A DNA stretch of 64,000 nucleotides. Source: Apium graveolens (lineage: Eukaryota; Streptophyta; Magnoliopsida; Apiales; Apiaceae). The notes under the pieces are model-generated. The model saw only the letters and a list, made by a program, of their open reading frames with translations, did not search any database and was not told the origin of the DNA. Below, piece after piece: positions 11,133 to 24,115 of this stretch. The DNA lies in contig NW_027419136.1 of assembly GCF_009905375.1 (NCBI RefSeq), positions 1 to 64,000 of the forward strand. The letters are read 5' to 3'. Position numbers and translations under genes: made by a program. Within the stretch, counting starts at the first letter, position 1. Every line of letters begins with the position of its first letter.

Positions 11133-11680
11133 CACTACAACATTTTTGCAATCATACAGCTATTTTTTTTTAGTTGTCTGAAAGGTAGTTTTTCCGTTGT
11201 GTATCCAACACTCGTGTGATCGAAGGTTGGACAACGGTTGTTTATACACTTCTAATAAGCGAGATTCAACAACGTTTTTTAATACTGGTTACAATCAAGA
11301 ATTCACAACGAGTACTCTATACTAACCATTATTAGAAAATTCTTTAAACAACTATTTCTTTATTCAACTAACGTCTACCTAACTTAACAACAATGGTTTT
11401 GTAGAAAAACCATTATTATTAACTTATTCGATATTTTCATAAACAACAGTTTATAAATTTCTTTTAACTAGTTAAAACTGTTGTCATTAATATTTTTTTT
11501 AAAAAGATAATGGTGTAAAAGATTTAAACCATTGCAAAAAAATATGAAAAGACAATAGTTTTTTTAAAAAAAATATGTGCACTGAAACATACAACAGTTT
11601 TCATCATTTTTTAAGTGGGTTTTACACAACTGTTTACAAAATTAATCTCATTATTTAAAATAAATCAATTTTAAAACTAG
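11133..11680. mobile_element. Left end of a third CACTA-like element inserted in Copia gag
   Basis: It begins CACTACAACATTTTTGC at 11133, exactly where Copia gag homology stops. Short repeats of the form ACAACGGTTGT, AACAACAATGGTTTT and ACAACAGTTTTCAT follow in both orientations to about 11680, which looks like a CACTA subterminal region. No matching right end (TTGTAGTG) is found before the tandem array starts at about 12287. The rest of the element and the 5' part of the Copia are therefore missing. Confidence 0.6.
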
Positions 11681-12286
11681 AAGAGAAGAGTTCTTCTCTT
11701 CATTCCCCGCTAACAAAAGAAATTATGTAATAAACTTTTTAAGCTCGTGATATTTTAAATTCTTGTTTTGTCACTACTTAACCAGATTGTCATTGACTTT
11801 ACATTAATCTTACTTCAAAACCAAGCAAAGGGATGAAGCTAGTGCTCACTTTGTATCATGTAAAGTATGTGAGCCATGATTCTGCTTTCATTGCTCATGT
11901 CAAGTTATCAACCCTGCACAATCAAATTTGATACATTAAAATAGTGCAAATTATGCATATAGTCTGTACATACCTCGAAATCATGGTCATTTCAAAAATC
12001 ACAGAACTAGCACATGGTTAGGTTATAAATGGTCCGGGGCGGTATGTTTCTCAAGCTATGTAGTCATACTATTTTACTGCATATATGATTTACACTATTG
12101 TATAGTTTACTATATAAGTATTATACAAGCATAGGCATATGTATATCATGCCTTTTCCAAAGAGATATAGATCATTAAACCTTGTTAGAGGATACAACGT
12201 ATAGTCTGTATAAATTTTGAACCATAATAATTATGCAAAGGTAAATTTGGTATGCTAGGTTCATGGACCCAAATATCATACATGAA
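11681..12286. other. Unexplained region between CACTA end and tandem array
   Basis: No ORF or repeat is recognised. It could be the interior of the element starting at 11133 or unrelated flank. The array begins where the phrase ACCATTAAAAGACATG, shared with 24244, 53090 and 60244, appears at about 12288. Confidence 0.3.
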
Positions 12287-15250
12287 CTTTAACCATTAAA
12301 AGACATGACCATACTTTAATAGCGAGATATATTTATTTGATTTTCTAATTAGTAAAATATATATTATATTAATAATGTATTAAGTTGTATAAAAAAGCTA
12401 TTAGAACAAATAATGAAAGGCTTCATCAGGGTAATCTTTAAAGTAAATAATAGCAAATTGGCAATGATTACTAAAATCTAGCTGGTAAAGAAGCTAAAGA
12501 AGCTTGACAAGTAAATAGTTATAATATCATTGATTGATCAAACCTTAATATTGCTGGTAAAGAAGCTAAAGAAGCTTTACAAGTAAATAGTTATAATATC
12601 ATTGATTGATCAGCCTTCTAAATGTTATAGAGCATCCATTTATTCAAGGCTTATGTCTACAACTTCTGTGAAAAACTTGGCATTGGTGACTTGATGCAGG
12701 TAAATTTTGTGGCTTTACGCTCATAAATATAAGATTTAATAACATTCAAATCTTAATTTATTTAGAATTAAAAGATATAAAAGTTTTAATTAAACAACTT
12801 TGCAAACTTAGAGGACTATTCAATTTATTTCTAAGGAGATCAAAATAATATTGTATTGAGCCAATTAACAATTAGTCATTTACCCTTCCAATAGGGACAC
12901 TTGTATAGTCCAGTTTCAAAAAAGCCCATATGTCCTTTTGGTGGACCACCAACAAATCATTAGTATGCATATATCTTAATAATCAAAAAATCATCGTTTC
13001 ATTTTAAAAATATATTATCGATAAATATTCATATATTACTACTTATTTAATATTTGTCCTTATCATTTTTGTAAAAAAATGTGCCCCTTACTACTAAAAT
13101 AATTTATTTTTGGATATACTATCTATTACTATCCAAAATTGCATAATATTTAAAAATGTTTGTTTTATATTGTTGTTAAGTTACATTGTACCTAACATAA
13201 AAAAAATAAGTATATTGTGCATTGTGCATTGTATTCAAATAATTTATTTTTAAATATATAAATACCTCTCATCAATTAAAATTGCATATTATTTAATAGA
13301 AAATGTGTCTTTTAGATTATTATCATAACAAAAAGTCCAACTATATTATATATAAATATATGTAAAAAATTGTACTTTATTTTTCCATGTGTATACGATT
13401 TCACAAATTAAATGAGTATTTATGAAATTTGTATTTCCTCGATGTTATCCAGCTATAAACATACCTTTGAAATCAATGGTAATGTTATTGACTTAGTTTT
13501 TTCATATCCCTGTATTCTACTATAAATACGCACATAATCTATGTTCCTGATATACAAATTACAAATCATAGAGTGTCCATTTTTTATGTATTCTTGTATA
13601 GAATGATAGTAAGAAGACCTCTCATGTAATGATAGTGTAAAAATATTTAAATTTGTTAACAAAAATTTGTTATAGTTTTTCAAATCCATGTAATTTGAGG
13701 ATGTTCATGGTATATCATTATATTGAAATTAATTTTTTTAAGATGATGATGTTTCATGAACAATCCTTAGATTATATAGATTTTGTTTTTTTAGAGAAAT
13801 AGAAATGCATATTAATTGAAAAAATTAGTGATACAATTTTCTTTTATATTGTTGGTTAGTTATATTGTTGAGGATTTATGATTGCAATGAGCTGTTTCAA
13901 TAATTTGGAAACTTGAGCTAATCTGATCCTTAACCATATGGGAGATGGGATTGCAAAGTCTTTTTACCATAATTTTTATTTTTGTGTTTATAAATTTTAA
14001 TCGGATATGTTTATATTCATTGGTGAATATAATAGTGCAGTACAGGTGATACATCACTATATCAAAATTCAAATATTTAAGTGATGATTTATCATACTTT
14101 GGTTTCTAATATAAATGTGTATCAATTGTAGAAAAATAATTACCTAATTTTGTTAATGTAGCTATTAAGTACTTTTGTTATAATCCGTTTTTCATTTGAT
14201 GAAGAGGTCTTTGGAAAATCATATAATCTCCTTGTTGCCTATATGCTATGTGGTATCTCACACCGGTAATTCCATTCTAATCGGCTAATGTGTGTGTAAG
14301 GGGTTTTATAAATTTTCATTTGATATGTAATATTGGACTACGGGTAATGAGTTTTACTTATGATACTAAAAAATATAACTTGACAACATTCAAATGTGGT
14401 ATATGAGTGTTAGAAACTACTATTTGAAAATGTTAGTTTATTATGAGTACATGTCAATTGAGAATTTCTCAAATCAAATATCCACCAGTCTAACATATTA
14501 GAATGAACTCGGGTGCCTAATACTAAATAACACTGGGAGCTGCCGGGGATTGAAGTTTCTATTTCATTATGGTGATATGCATGTAAGTAAACTCGATAAA
14601 TATAATGACTTGTAATTTAGAAATTCAGTTTAATTAAATTCATTTGATGGTCCTCTATTAGTAAAATGAATAATGATACGATGAATAGAGGAGGTAACTC
14701 AAAGGAAAACTGGATTGATTTTCAAGTGTTGTGATAGAACTAATGGAGAAGTAGTGTGGATAAACTACACGCGTTCACTCTTGCTCTAACCTTTAGTATA
14801 ATCTATGGAAGCGACCAAGATCAATATATACTTATGGTCTGTGTACAATATTTTCTTAAAATTTTGGTTGAAACATCAAAGAAGCACATATATGTGACTA
14901 AATGCATAAATTGTATAACATTATGTTTATAGATTCTTCACTTTATTTAACATCATCCCCTATATTCCTTTCTGTTTTTCCAATGTTTCTTTCTACTTTG
15001 AATTATGTCTGCATTTTCTAACGAGTCTGGATATGAAATTTAATAATAAAAAAGAATACGAAATTGATGGGTTTTATTTTAGAAATATGTAATAATGGTA
15101 TGTTGTCATTTACATGTATAATAATTTGAATTGTGAGCAGGGAATTGGACAGGTGTAGTCTGAGGATGTTTCTGTTTGTATTAAATGAACGTGTTCGAAG
15201 TGGATTGGTAGCTTAATCTATTTGTGGTTCAAGATGTGATGGAGGTTTGC
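12287..15250. repeat. Array unit 1 (partial, lacks ARIADNE part)
   Basis: This segment is collinear with 24240-26500 plus 30070-31010, and with 53090-56360 and 60240-63450. It contains the duplicated block of about 65-70 bp around AAAGAAGCTTGACAAGTAAA (12477-12610), the empty target site of the solo LTR found in two other units (TCATAACAAAAAGTCC near 13330), and the GAGGAGGTAACTC and GAACGTGTTCGAAGTGG landmarks. It breaks at about 15251, where the next unit starts abruptly in the middle of the unit sequence (CTGATTCTTAACCATATG). No gene is present. Confidence 0.85.
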
Positions 15251-17680
15251 AAATCTGATTCTTAACCATATGTGAGATGGGATGGCAAAGTCTTTTTACC
15301 ATAATTTTTATTTGTGTGTTTATCAATTTTAATCATGTATGTTTATATTGATTGGTGAATATAATAGTGGGGTACCGGTGATACATCACTATATCAAATT
15401 CAAATATTTAAGTGATGATTTATGATACTTTAGTTTCTAATATAAATATGTATCAATGGTAGAAAAATAATTAGCTAATTTTGTTAATGTAGTTATTACG
15501 TACTTTTGTTACAATCGATTTGATGAAGAGGTCTCACTACAAGAAAAATGTCCATAGACATCGGTTTTTGGCCGATGTCTATGTTGTTTGGCAACCGATG
15601 TTGATGTCGGTGATGTCTATTCTAGACATCGGCCATAACCCGATGTCCTTGGTTAGACATCGTTTCTAGAAAAAAAACTGATGTCCATGCATTGTTTTTT
15701 TACAAAAAATGTGAGAAATAAATAATTTAATAAATAAATTGCACCTATTACAATAAATTAAACATATAATGAGCTATGTTTTTTTCCACATAGACATGGA
15801 ATATTTTTATTTAGGTGATGTAAAATTAGTTATTAAATATCGATTTATTTAGTAAAAGGTGATGTCTATGTTATCACTTAGACATAGTTTTATCCCAAAC
15901 AAAGTGATGTCTATGTTCCTTTTAGACTTGAAAATGTCATTCTTTGACATCAGTTTTTTAGGAAAAATCTATGTATATCAACCATTTTGACATTTGTTTT
16001 TCTTCACTAAAAATGATGTACAATTGCCTTTGAGATATTAGTATTTATATATTAAAAGTGATGTACAATTGTTTTTTTGACATAAGTATTTATTCATTAA
16101 AACTGATGAACAATTATTTCTTTGACATCAGTATTTATTCATTGAAAGTAATTAAATAATGAACTAACTAAACACTTATATTCAATAACATAAATATCAA
16201 GTATCTAGTTTTATTACAGAATCGTTCAAAACCAAACTATTGTTATATGCTTGCTAAGCCATCCCTGATAAGATAAATATCGAGAATATAGTATCTTAGC
16301 TAACCCATCCCTGCTAACAGCTGCACTAAGAGGACAAAGACTTCATTTTATAACTTCTTTAGGAGTGATCATTACTCATTTACACAACGCATCTTCTAGT
16401 CCTGCAGCTTCGCACCTTAAATATTTCAATCAACACTGGACCAATTATGGTTGCACTAATTTGAAACAAATCATTTGCACAAATAGATTGCAAAATAACA
16501 TCTTATGGTTTAACTGTTGAATTGAGTGAGCATTGCATCTGCAACAACAAATTAAAAATTAATAATGCTGTCAAGGTGAAGAATTTAAAAGCACAAGTGC
16601 TCCGAAATAGTGTGCAAACAACAAGTTAAACTGTTAAAGAAGGGAATCAAACCTGTCCAGGATGCATGCCGCTTAGAGCTTCATCAGTAGCACAATACTC
16701 AAGAAGCCATAATCTAAAGCCAGTTCACAGAAAAGGTGGGAAAACACAATGCAGTCAACAATCGAAGAAAACTTATGCTTATTACATTTAAAGTAGATAT
16801 GTGACAAGTCTTGCAAAAAAAAGTCGATACGTAACAAGTCAATTGAACCCTGTACAAAACACTCTGAGAACATTAAAAGAAATAATTTAGGTATATTTGA
16901 ATTCCAAAAGTTTCTTTACTAGGTAAAATCTTCGAATATTTACAAGCTAAGGTCAAGAATATCTGAACTTAGTCTTCTAAACTAGCACTTAAATATACGA
17001 TAGCTTATGCCCCTTTGTAGGAAGAACAATCATGGCCAGTACTATTAATTCTTTTTAGTAGGATAAATAAAATACATATTTTCTGTTAGCAGTTATAAAA
17101 ATTAGGGACCTTTGGGATAATGGAAACATGAATGAGAATGACAAATGAGATTCCAATACAAAAGAATGTATTAGAATCTCTTCTTCTTGTCCTTCGATTA
17201 AAACCTACAAAACTATTGTACACCAACTCCATTAGATAAACTTGAGAAAACCATAGTATACTTGATCAAGAACAAAATCAGATTGAGCAAGAATTCTAGT
17301 TTATAGGTGTGGAAGGTGGCCACATCACGGATAAAAGAGAATAATTAAAAACAATATTAATTGACTAAGTATGTTATCAACCAATTATAAACAATTTTAA
17401 TTAGAGAAGGGATTAGTACATTACAACATGTAACATATATACAAAATAATTCAGCAAAGCTTGAATACTCCTATTTGCTTTATAATTTTTGACATTATAA
17501 TTTATATTTATCATGGTGTCCTGCGTTGCATTGCTAGTGAAAAAAACTCTATTCAGATCATTTAGCGACAAAATAAATATTGTGTTGGTCGCAAAATACT
17601 AGAAATAGTAGAGCAGTCGTTTTAAAAGAAAAAGTACAGAGCAGGTCATTGATAGTAATAAAATGCCTTCAACAATGTAC

Positions 17681-17805
17681 CTTGGATTGTAACACAAGTC
17701 AAAGACACTTTTCATAGAAATAACATTGACCACAAAGGTAATATCATTCATCTGTTGATTATAAGCTACAACAACCTTCGGGCCAGCAAGCTCAATAGTT
17801 GATGC
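17681..17805 (-). pseudogene. Exon-like fragment inside the 15.5-20.1 kb CACTA element
   Basis: On the minus strand an open segment is bounded by acceptor TTTGTAG and donor AAG|GTAC. It encodes a peptide including ASTIELAGPKVVVAYNQQ and FVVNVISMKSVFDLCYNP. The composition looks like real protein but I do not recognise the family. It lies downstream of the fragment at 18392-18534 on the same strand and may belong to the same captured gene or to a second one. Confidence 0.35.
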
Positions 17806-18391
17806 CTACAAAGAATCAGTGAATGGCTGAAGCCGCATACATACAACCTGCTTAATCTTGGAAATATATTGAGATTTGGGTCTGAAGAATAACGGTGATA
17901 AATCTGTAAATAATGTTAATAAGGCATCAACAAATGATGCTGACAAGACATAGCTTGATATAGAGACATTTAGTTGACAACTTAACCATACACAAGAAGG
18001 CTCATATATTCTAAATTGTGTCCCGACAGTTGGCCAGTCATTACAACTAATTTAAGAAACCAAGTTACTCATATACAAGTGCATACAACAGTATTATATC
18101 TTCCCAAAAAATCACCATAAATATTCATCATTTTTTTCATTATCATTATATTTGGAGAAAATATAATGAAAGAAATGTTATTTGGAGAAGTATATTTGAT
18201 TTTTATCACTTTTCCGGAGTAAAACATTAGGTGACTAAGAGTAGAAGTCCAGATCTGTAATATTTTACATTCTTTTAAAGAAGATGCTTCAGAGTAACCA
18301 GAGGTGTAATATTTTTTCACAATTTTGCATATCATAAAAAAGAATTACTCGTATAATAATGATAAAGAGCTGTGAGTTAACTATAATATAC

Positions 18392-18534
18392 CAGCCATTG
18401 ATTCAGCAACACCGAAGCACAATGAAAATGTGGCCAAACGTTTAATAAATGCTGCAACTCTTTGCATGTCATGTACTCTATCATCATATTGCATTATCTA
18501 CATAGCTTCAGCTAATACTTCACCTTTGTCCCTC
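18392..18534 (-). pseudogene. Captured exon resembling nucleolar complex protein 3 (NOC3/CBF family)
   Basis: Between an acceptor-like TTTAAG and a donor CTG|GTATA the minus strand encodes DRVHDMQRVAAFIKRLATFS followed by LCFGVAESMAG. This resembles the conserved segment of plant NOC3-type proteins, which act in pre-60S ribosome export and replication licensing. One in-frame TAG interrupts the segment before IMQYDDR. The match is from memory and short, so the family call is tentative. What is directly seen is an exon-like, host-gene-like piece inside a CACTA transposon. Confidence 0.4.
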
Positions 18535-21372
18535 CTTAAATATATCAAGGTGAAAATATAATTGGACACAATCTTGGTCTTTCAAACCAAACAAAATAAA
18601 AGCATATACTTAGAAATGACAGAAGATGAAAGGCTGGAAAAGCAGAAAAAACATGTTAAATAAGGAACTAATTTAAAAATATATTTATAATTTACTATTT
18701 TCTCTATCTTTTAATTATTAACCTTTACACGTGGTATAAAGAAAAAATCTAAGTTCTAAGGTACCTTGAGAAAAAAGTTGCTCAAAGGCTTCACACTTTA
18801 TCTACTCTAATAGCAAGAACCAGGGGCAGAAATTGTAAGAAAATGAATCAAACAACATGCTTAATCGTGAAAATATATTGATTCTAAATGTCGCAATATG
18901 TTTAAAACAAGTACTGTTATTAGATAAAAGAAATAATTTTGTTCATATGTAAACAAGTAGAACTTCAAGAAAACATAAAGTTTTAATGGAAATAATATGG
19001 GAAAATGATGTTATCCGGGTTTGTTTTTAATTAGCTTCACATTCTCACATATATTAAACAATCACATCTAAATGTACCCTAAATATATAGATCAAACATA
19101 AACTCCAAATCCTTTACATGCTTTGTGTCTAACAATAATACGATGAAGAGTAAATTCAATTGTAGCAGTCCACAGATAGAAGTAACGGAGTTCTATATCT
19201 TTGGGCATAATTAAAGAACCTTTTAGACGGATCTATGCGATAACCAAAAAGTTACATAGTCACAAACACAACCTAACATAAAAACTAAATCATATAACAT
19301 ACAAACATAAAAGCATAAACCAATGAGTAACACAACCCAACTATCAATCAAACTTTAAACAAATGAATACCTAGATATTAAATCCACAACCGTATGCAAA
19401 AAGGGTCCTGTATATAACATAAAATTGAAAAGAATTAATAACTCCAAAATATATTGAATTAAATGAAAGCACCATACACAAGGCATATAAGCAAGTTAGG
19501 GTTTCAATTTGGAAAAACCCCAATTTAACAAATTAGGGTTTTGATTTAAAGAAACCTCAATTTACAAATTTTGTTATCATGTAGAGAAGACCATTTCGAT
19601 TTAAGAATAGAGATGAGATAATCTTACAAAGCTTAAAAACAGAGCTTTAGTTGAGTCGAGATGATGAACACATAGAGAAGGTGAGATGGGGAGGGGAGGT
19701 GAGATGGTGAGAACAGGTGAGATGAGTGGAATTGAGATGGTGAGGTGAGTTGTCGAGATGAGAGTGAGCGGGGGGAGATGAGTGTTTAGTCGAGAGAAAA
19801 TAATGGGGGAACCAAAATATTGGCTAATGAGCGTGGTGATTTTTTTGGATAAGGGCGGAAATTTTGACTAAGGGGGAAAATATTAAGGTGGGCGCGAATT
19901 GAATTTTTTTTAGGTAACTTTAGACATCATTTTTAAAATAACTGATGTCTTCGAATGGCAATGACATCATAAAAACACGGGATGATGTTATAAAATCTTT
20001 TAACGTCAGTGGCAAACGTAACCATGTCTAATGTGTGATGTCTATTGACACTTTTCTTGTAGTGTCTTTGGAAAATCATCTAATCTCCTTGTTGCCTATA
20101 TGCTATGTGGTATCTCACACCGTTAATTCCATTATAATCCGCTAATATGTGTGTAAGGGGTTTTATAAATTTTCATTTGACATGTAATCATGGACTACAT
20201 GTAATGAGTTTTACTTTTGATACTAAAAAATATAACTTGACAATATTCAAATGTGGTATAGGAGTGTTACAAACTACTATTTGAAAATGCTAGTTTAATA
20301 TGACTACATATCAAATGAGAAATTCTCAAATCAAATATCCACACGTCTAACATATTGGAATGAACTCGGGTGTCTGATACTAAATAACACTGGGAGCTGC
20401 AGGGGATTGAAGTTTCTACTTCATGATGGTGATATGCATGTAAGTAAACCCGATAAATATAATGACTTGTAATTTAGAAATTCAGTTTAATTAAATTCAT
20501 TTGATGGTCCTCTCTTAGTAAAATGAATAATGATACCATGAATAGAGGAGGTAACTCAAAGAAAAACTGGGATTGATTTACAAGTGTTGTGATGGAACTA
20601 ATGGAGAAGCAGTCTGCATAAACTACACCGGTTCACTCTTACTCTAGCCTTTAGTGTAATCCATGGAAGCGACCAAGATCAATTTATACTTATGGTCCGT
20701 GTACAATATTCTCTAAAAAACTTGGTTGAAACATCTAAGAAGCACATATATGTGACCGGATGCATAAATTGTATAACATCATATTTATAGATTCTTTACT
20801 TTGTTTAACAGCATCCCGTATATTCCTTTCTATTTTTTCCTATGTTCCTTTATGCTTTAAATTATGCCTACATTTTCTAAAGAGTCTGGATATGAAATTT
20901 AATAATAAAAAAATATGAAATTGATGGGTTTCATTTAAGACTTTACAAATATGTAATAATGGTATGTCGCCATTTACATGTATAATAATTTGAATTGTGG
21001 GCAGGGAATTGGACATCTGTAGTCTGAGGATGTTTCTGTTTGTATTAAATGAACGTGTTGGAAGTGGATTGGTAGCTTAATCCATTTGTGGTTCGAGATG
21101 TGATGGACGTTTGCAGCTCTTTGGCTCCTCATCAAAAATCAATTTCTTAATGTCTATATTCAATTGTAATTTACAATAATATTTTAGATCCTAATACGCT
21201 AGACCCCCGGTTAGAAACAATGTGGTATGATGTAAGTACAGTTCTATTTAATTACAAGAGAAACCATAATGAATACTTCAAAATAGTTTGTCCAATAATC
21301 GTCTAAAAAGGAAAAATAGCTAGAAAAATATTTGCTGCCAAATTAATGTTGTTTGCTACAAAATTAATGCTC

Positions 21373-23278
21373 TCCAACATAAAATAATTACCTAATTTTA
21401 TTAATGTAGCTATTAAGTACTTTTGTTATAATCATTTTTTCATTTAATGAAGAGGTCTTTGGAAAATCATCTAATCTCCTTGTTGCCTATATGCTATGTG
21501 GTATCTGACACCCTTAATTCCATTCTAATACGCTAATGTGTGTGTAAGGGGTTTTATAAATTTTCATTTGATATGTAATCGTGGACTACGGGTAATGAGT
21601 TTACTTATGATACTAAAACATATAACTTGACAACATCCAAATATGGTATAGGAGTGTTACAAACTACTATTTGAAAATGCTAGTTTATTCTGACTACAGC
21701 TCAAATGAGAATTTCTCAAATCAATTATCCACCCGTCTAACATATTAAAATGAACTCGGGTGTCTAATACTAAATAACACTGGGAGCTGCAGGGGATTGA
21801 AGTTTCTACTTCATGATGGTGATATGTGTGTAAGTAAACCCGATAAATATAATGACTTGTAATTTAGAAATTCAGCTTAATTAAATTCATTTGATGGTCC
21901 TCTATTAGTAAAATGAATAATGATACGATGAATAGGGAAGGTAACTCAAAGGAAAACTGGGATTGATTTGCAAGTGTTGTGATGGAACTAATGGAGAAGC
22001 AGTCTGCATAAACTACATGGGTTCACTCTTGCTCTAACCTTTAGTGTATTCCATCAAACCGACCAAGATCAATTTATACTTATGATTTGTGTACAATATT
22101 CTCTTAAAAAATTGGTTGAAACATCAAAGAAGCACATATATGTGACCAAATGCATAAATTGTATAACATTATATTTATAGATTCTTCACTTTGTTTAAAG
22201 ACATCCCGTATATTCTTTTCTGTTTTTCCTATGTTCCTTTCTGCTTTGAATTATGTCTGCATTTTCTAACGAGTCTGGATATGAAATTTAATAATAAAAA
22301 AGAATACGAAATTGATGGATTTCATTTAAGAGTTTACAAATATTTAATAATGGTATATCGTCATTTACATGTATAATAATTTGACAGGGAATTGGACACC
22401 TGTAGTCTAAGGATGTTTCTGTTTGTATTAAATGAACGTGTTCGAAGTGAATTGGTAGCTTAATCCATTTATGGTTCGAGGTGTGATGGACGTTTGCAGC
22501 TCTTCAGCTCCTCATCAAAAATGAATTTCTTATTGTCTATATTCAATTGTAATTTACAATAATATTTTAGATCCTAATACGCTTGACCCCCGGGCCACAG
22601 CCAACGGTTAGAAACAAAGTGGTATGATGTAAGTACAGTTCTATTTAATTACAAGATAAACCATAATGAATACTTCAAAATAATTTGTCCAATAATCGTC
22701 TAAAAAGGAAAGACAACTAGAAAAATATTTGCTGCCAAATTAATGTTGTTTGCTACAAAATTAATGCTCTCCGACATAAACTCTTTCCATTAAAGACAAA
22801 AACCAGACAATGGGATGCTTCAAATATTTTTGTGTTACTTGTTCCGCTTTTGGGGGTGATAGAGATGTTCTAAACTATTTTTTGGTTTACACCCATGATG
22901 GCATTTGGTCTAGTTGTATGATTCTCCCTTAGGGAGTGAGAGGTTCTGAGTTCAATTCCTAGAATTCCCCATTTTTATGACTATTTTATGTTTTTTATTG
23001 CCCAGCTTGTCACATAATACTATAAGTCTATAAGTAGTTTTTCACTTTCATATGAGATGTAGCAGACTTAAAATTACTTCGTAGAAATTCTACTACATTC
23101 ATATTCCAATCAAACAAACATCAAAATATAGGAATTGTCTAATATAAATAAAGCAAAATCTAAGTAATATGAAAATTTAAGGTAAAAACAAAACCAGTTC
23201 ACTTGGAAACAAAACAGTAGCAACTACTTACTAAATCACTTAAATTAAGCTGACTTGAAAACTAAGAATTTTTTTATC
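21373..23278. repeat. Array unit 3 (noncoding part leading into ARIADNE copy 1)
   Basis: It starts at ATAATTACCTAATTTT (a short-unit junction) and runs through all landmarks to the AATGCTCTCC block. It then continues into about 400 bp absent from unit 2, which carry the tRNA-Pro-like sequence and a spacer, and finally into the ARIADNE fragment. This shows how the short units and the full 4.6-kb units are related. Confidence 0.8.
22899..22971 (+). pseudogene. Degenerate tRNA-Pro(AGG)-like sequence, copy 1
   Basis: TGGCATTTGGTCTAGTTGTA has the acceptor 5' side and the D-arm/A-box (TGGTCTAGTTG) of plant tRNA-Pro. The anticodon loop TTAGGGA carries AGG, and GAGTTCAATTCC corresponds to the T-arm/B-box, followed by AGAATTCCCC. 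Pairing is damaged in the anticodon stem (CTCCC against GTGAG), in the T stem, and at the first acceptor base. I call it a tRNA-derived pseudogene, possibly the head of an old SINE, and not an active tRNA gene. Confidence 0.7.
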
Positions 23279-24115
23279 TCATTGCCTTAAAGAAACTCTG
23301 ACCTCAAAGTTTTTGAATGGTGTCTCTGTTTTAACCCCCTTTACGCACCAAGCACCCTTAGCACATGTTATGGTCACGACCATTTAGGGTAGTACAGTAT
23401 TGACATTGCCAGGCATCTGTCACTAGAGTAACATCAACTTCACATAGCCCATTTTCTAATCTTTTCAGAAAGTTTGAAAAATATCTTCCAGCTACCTTAG
23501 TTAAATTTATAAGCTCCTTAAGTTTTTTTAATTAAATTCTTGTGAGCTAGCCTCATCCCTAAAGTATTTTTGCAGCTTATTCTCTGCGTAATCATGGAGC
23601 CTTTCTAAAGCCACCTCAGCTTCACCTTGTGGTTACTCAAATAGTTTTGTTTTCGTATATGCTTATGGTCGAATAGAATATCCATAAATATAAGTCCATT
23701 TTAACACACGCCTCTATTCAAAAATTTGCTTCCAAGCTTCGATAAAGAAGCTTAGGTGTTCTCGCTGACAATATTTTTTCTCGAGTTTCTGAAGTTTCTT
23801 ATTTTTTATCTCGCTTAGATCTGCTAATGCTTTCTCTCTTGACGTTTCATTTGTAGCCCACGTTTCATAATATTGAGCATATCTCTTGATGGATTCCTGA
23901 GCCGATGATCCAAGTCCAACAACTTCTCTCCTCAGAGTCTCCTAATAACCTTTACACGCCTTAGGATCATGTGCATTCCATGATCCTAGGCATATCCAAC
24001 AAAACTCATGTTTCCAAGGATGCTTACAAGTACTCAGTAGCGTGCTCCAACAGTACGTACAAACATTGAAAGTTCGTGTTCTCTAATTTAGATGATAGAT
24101 GCATCCAACATGTTT
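23279..24115 (-). pseudogene. ARIADNE-type (RBR) E3 ubiquitin ligase fragment, copy 1
   Basis: The minus strand encodes the end of the IBR/RING2 region (HEFCWICLGSWNAHDPKAC) and then the Ariadne helical domain (SAQESIKRYAQYYETWATNE, EAWKQIFE, EAEVALERLHDYAENKLQ). A C-terminal block ends GAWCVKGVKTETPFKNFEV. In full-length plant ARI proteins this is the C-terminal half, so RING1 and most of IBR are missing. Stops interrupt it: TAG at 23942-23944 after the KGY residues, TAA at 23633-23635 inside the FE-QGEAE motif, and others. No intron is visible over about 830 bp. It is not translatable and lies at a fixed place in the tandem unit. Confidence 0.85.

Larger units (their letters stand above)
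15535..20064. mobile_element. Complete non-autonomous CACTA element, 4530 bp
   Basis: Left terminus CACTACAAGAAAAATGTC and right terminus GACACTTTTCTTGTAGTG form imperfect TIRs of about 17 bp. Flanks carry the 3-bp target duplication TCT (15532-15534 and 20065-20067). The empty site GAGGTCTTTGG in sister units confirms the exact boundaries. Subterminal repeats are built on CCGATGTCTATG / AGACATCGG. No transposase ORF is visible. The interior holds exon-like fragments on the minus strand, and a GAGATG-rich purine tract lies at 19675-19790. Confidence 0.93.
15251..21372. repeat. Array unit 2 (short unit of about 1.6 kb, split by a CACTA element)
   Basis: The repeat sequence resumes at the CCATATG...GATGGG block and continues through the landmarks to the AATGCTCTCC block at 21370. 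There it jumps straight back to ATAATTACCTAATTTT. Removing the 4530-bp CACTA leaves about 1.6 kb, so a short form of the unit exists with neither the ARIADNE part nor the tRNA-like part. The CACTA sits at the GAGGTCTTTGG site, which is uninterrupted in the other units. Confidence 0.8.

Noticed and set aside
19675..19790. GAGATG-rich purine tract as a regulatory GAGA element
   Set aside because: It is a simple-sequence stretch inside a CACTA element. Nothing else around it supports a promoter assignment.
22191..22376. Small hydrophobic ORF (MFKD/MFIDSSLC...) recurring in several array units, for example at 30721, 33120, 56070 and 58525
   Set aside because: The T-run before CCTATGTTCC varies in length between units, so the frame differs from copy to copy and is closed early at 14930 and elsewhere. 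Recurrence is explained by tandem duplication.
22899..22971. Functional tRNA-Pro gene
   Set aside because: The anticodon and T stems contain mismatches and the acceptor stem is broken at its first pair, so it is kept only as a tRNA-like pseudogene.
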